Below, piece by piece: positions 62,737 through 64,000 of a stretch of 64,000 nucleotides of DNA; positions within the stretch are counted from its first letter, which is position 1, and each line of letters begins with the position of its first letter. Location: positions 930,001 to 994,000 of the forward strand of contig NZ_CP012981.1 in NCBI RefSeq assembly GCF_001411495.1, read 5' to 3'. The stretch comes from Burkholderia cepacia ATCC 25416. GTDB lineage: Bacteria > Pseudomonadota > Gammaproteobacteria > Burkholderiales > Burkholderiaceae. The translations under genes were made by a program, and so were the position numbers. The notes beneath the pieces are model-generated. The model had not been told where the DNA came from. It was given only the letters and a program-made list of their open reading frames with translations, and ran no database searches.

Positions 62737-64000
62737 ATGGCAAGCACGACTCTCGGCGTCAAGGTCGACGACCTTCTCCGCTCGCGCCTCAAGGACGCAG
62801 CCGCGCGTCTCGAGCGCACTCCCCACTGGCTGATCAAGCAGGCGATCTTCGCTTATCTCGAGCGGATCGAGCACGGCCAGTTGCCGCCCGAGCTGTCGGG
62901 CCACAGCGGCGTCACGGAGCTCGCCGACGGCCAGGCCGCGGACGGCGACGACGACAACTCGCCGCACCCGTTCCTCGAATTCGCGCAGAACGTGCAGCCG
63001 CAATCGGTGCTGCGCGCGGCGATCACGGCCGCGTACCGCCGCCCCGAGCCGGAATGCGTGCCGTTCCTGCTCGGCCAGGCGCGCCTGCCCGCGAACCTGC
63101 AGGCGGACGTGCAGGCGCTCGCGACGAAGCTCGTCGAGGCGCTGCGCGAGAAGAGCTCGGGCGGCGGCGTCGAAGGGCTGATCCACGAATTCTCGCTGTC
63201 GAGCCAGGAAGGCGTCGCGCTGATGTGCCTCGCCGAGGCGCTGCTGCGCATTCCCGATCGCGCGACGCGCGATGCGCTGATCCGCGACAAGATCAGCAAG
63301 GGCGACTGGCGCTCGCACGTCGGCCACGCGCCGTCGCTGTTCGTGAACGCGGCGACCTGGGGGCTGATGATCACCGGCAAGCTCGTGACGACCAACAGCG
63401 AAGCGGGGCTGTCGTCGGCGCTCACGCGCCTGATCGGCCGCGGCGGCGAGCCGCTGATCCGCAAGGGCGTCGACATGGCGATGCGCCTGATGGGCGAGCA
63501 GTTCGTCACCGGCGAGACGATTTCCGAAGCGCTGGCCAACAGCCGCAAGTACGAAGCACGCGGCTTCCGCTACTCGTACGACATGCTCGGCGAAGCGGCG
63601 ACGACCGAAGAGGACGCGCAGCGCTACTACGCGTCGTACGAACAGGCGATCCACGCGATCGGCAAGGCGGCCGGCGGCCGCGGCATTTACGAAGGCCCGG
63701 GCATTTCGATCAAGCTGTCGGCGCTGCACGCACGCTACTCGCGTTCGCAGCAGGACCGCACGATGAGCGAGCTGCTGCCGCGCGTGCGCGCGCTCGCGCT
63801 GCTCGCCCGCCGCTACGACATCGGCCTGAACATCGACGCGGAAGAAGCCGACCGCCTCGAACTGTCGCTCGACCTGCTCGAGGCGCTGTGCTTCGATCCG
63901 GATCTCGCGGGCTGGAACGGCATCGGCTTCGTGGTGCAGGGCTACCAGAAGCGCTGCCCGTTCGTGATCGACTACCTGATCGATCTCGCGCGCCGCAGCC
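62737..64000 (+). CDS. putA: Trifunctional proline utilisation protein PutA (3' part outside window)
   Basis: 421 codons seen, open at the right edge. The N-terminal ribbon-helix-helix DNA-binding domain is TTLGVKVDDLLRSRLKDAAARLERTPHWLIKQAIFAYLERI. A PutA arm domain follows, then the start of the FAD proline dehydrogenase barrel (YSYDMLGEAATTEEDAQRYY; IYEGPGISIKLSALHARYSR; IGLNIDAEEADRLELSLDLL). PutA oxidises proline to glutamate and, as a trifunctional member, represses its own gene. The P5C dehydrogenase part is outside the window. Confidence 0.96.
   Translation, partial: MASTTLGVKVDDLLRSRLKDAAARLERTPHWLIKQAIFAYLERIEHGQLPPELSGHSGVTELADGQAADGDDDNSPHPFLEFAQNVQPQSVLRAAITAAYRRPEPECVPFLLGQARLPANLQADVQALATKLVEALREKSSGGGVEGLIHEFSLSSQEGVALMCLAEALLRIPDRATRDALIRDKISKGDWRSHVGHAPSLFVNAATWGLMITGKLVTTNSEAGLSSALTRLIGRGGEPLIRKGVDMAMRLMGEQFVTGETISEALANSRKYEARGFRYSYDMLGEAATTEEDAQRYYASYEQAIHAIGKAAGGRGIYEGPGISIKLSALHARYSRSQQDRTMSELLPRVRALALLARRYDIGLNIDAEEADRLELSLDLLEALCFDPDLAGWNGIGFVVQGYQKRCPFVIDYLIDLARRS

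Overview
The window looks like part of the large chromosome (chromosome 1) of a Burkholderia species, most likely of the Burkholderia cepacia complex. The evidence is a very high G+C content with strong GC3 bias, a gsp cluster with an inverted gspC, a DUF3717 protein, an atpIBEFHAGDC operon and mnmG-rsmG-parA-parB gene order. The species call is inference; no rRNA or tRNA gene is visible. I found no insertion sequence, phage, CRISPR array or defence locus. This is conserved core chromosome, and its most notable content is replication and segregation DNA plus several regulatory or odd-protein details.

Layout. 1-8870: a type II secretion cluster (gspK partial, J, I, H, G, F, E and D on the minus strand, a short gspC on the plus strand). 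9238-13916: a lytic transglycosylase, a CobW-type metal GTPase, HU and the bifunctional tRNA-modification enzyme MnmC. 13917-14240: an intergenic region with consensus DnaA boxes next to an AT-rich stretch, my best oriC candidate. 14586-20856: a Kef/CPA2-type antiporter, a YbdK-type ligase, a MarR regulator with a cysteine tail, a glutamine amidotransferase domain protein, an Old Yellow Enzyme and a SET-domain protein. A second group of DnaA boxes lies at 17031-17208. 20984-27366: a sensor kinase/response regulator pair, DUF3717, phenylalanine hydroxylation genes phhB and phhA with a divergent Lrp/AsnC regulator, a CYTH protein and a LysR regulator. 27550-29235: a GMC oxidoreductase.

29683-40566: two complete branched-chain-amino-acid-type (HAAT) ABC importers side by side. 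The first has order ATPase, ATPase, binding protein, permease, permease; one ATPase has Arg in place of the Walker A Lys. The second has order binding protein, permease, fused permease-ATPase, ATPase. 40594-45561: a parS-parAB segregation locus with mnmG and rsmG. One perfect parS lies in a terminator-like hairpin, one degenerate site is intergenic and one near-perfect site lies inside mnmG. 45572-46702: an ion transporter just behind parB.

47271-54817: the F1Fo ATP synthase operon, with a good sigma70 promoter upstream and an intrinsic terminator downstream. 55072-62303: an acyl-CoA synthetase, a periplasmic PheC-type cyclohexadienyl dehydratase, hemE and priA. 62737 to the window end: the start of putA, preceded by several GTTGCA motifs matching the known PutA operator and by a heptamer tandem repeat.

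How parts work together: the parS sites, ParA and ParB lie about 26 kb from the candidate oriC, as expected for origin-proximal segregation. PhhB recycles the pterin cofactor for PhhA, and PutA probably represses its own promoter. Long antisense reading frames occur opposite nearly every gene because of GC3 bias and were left out.
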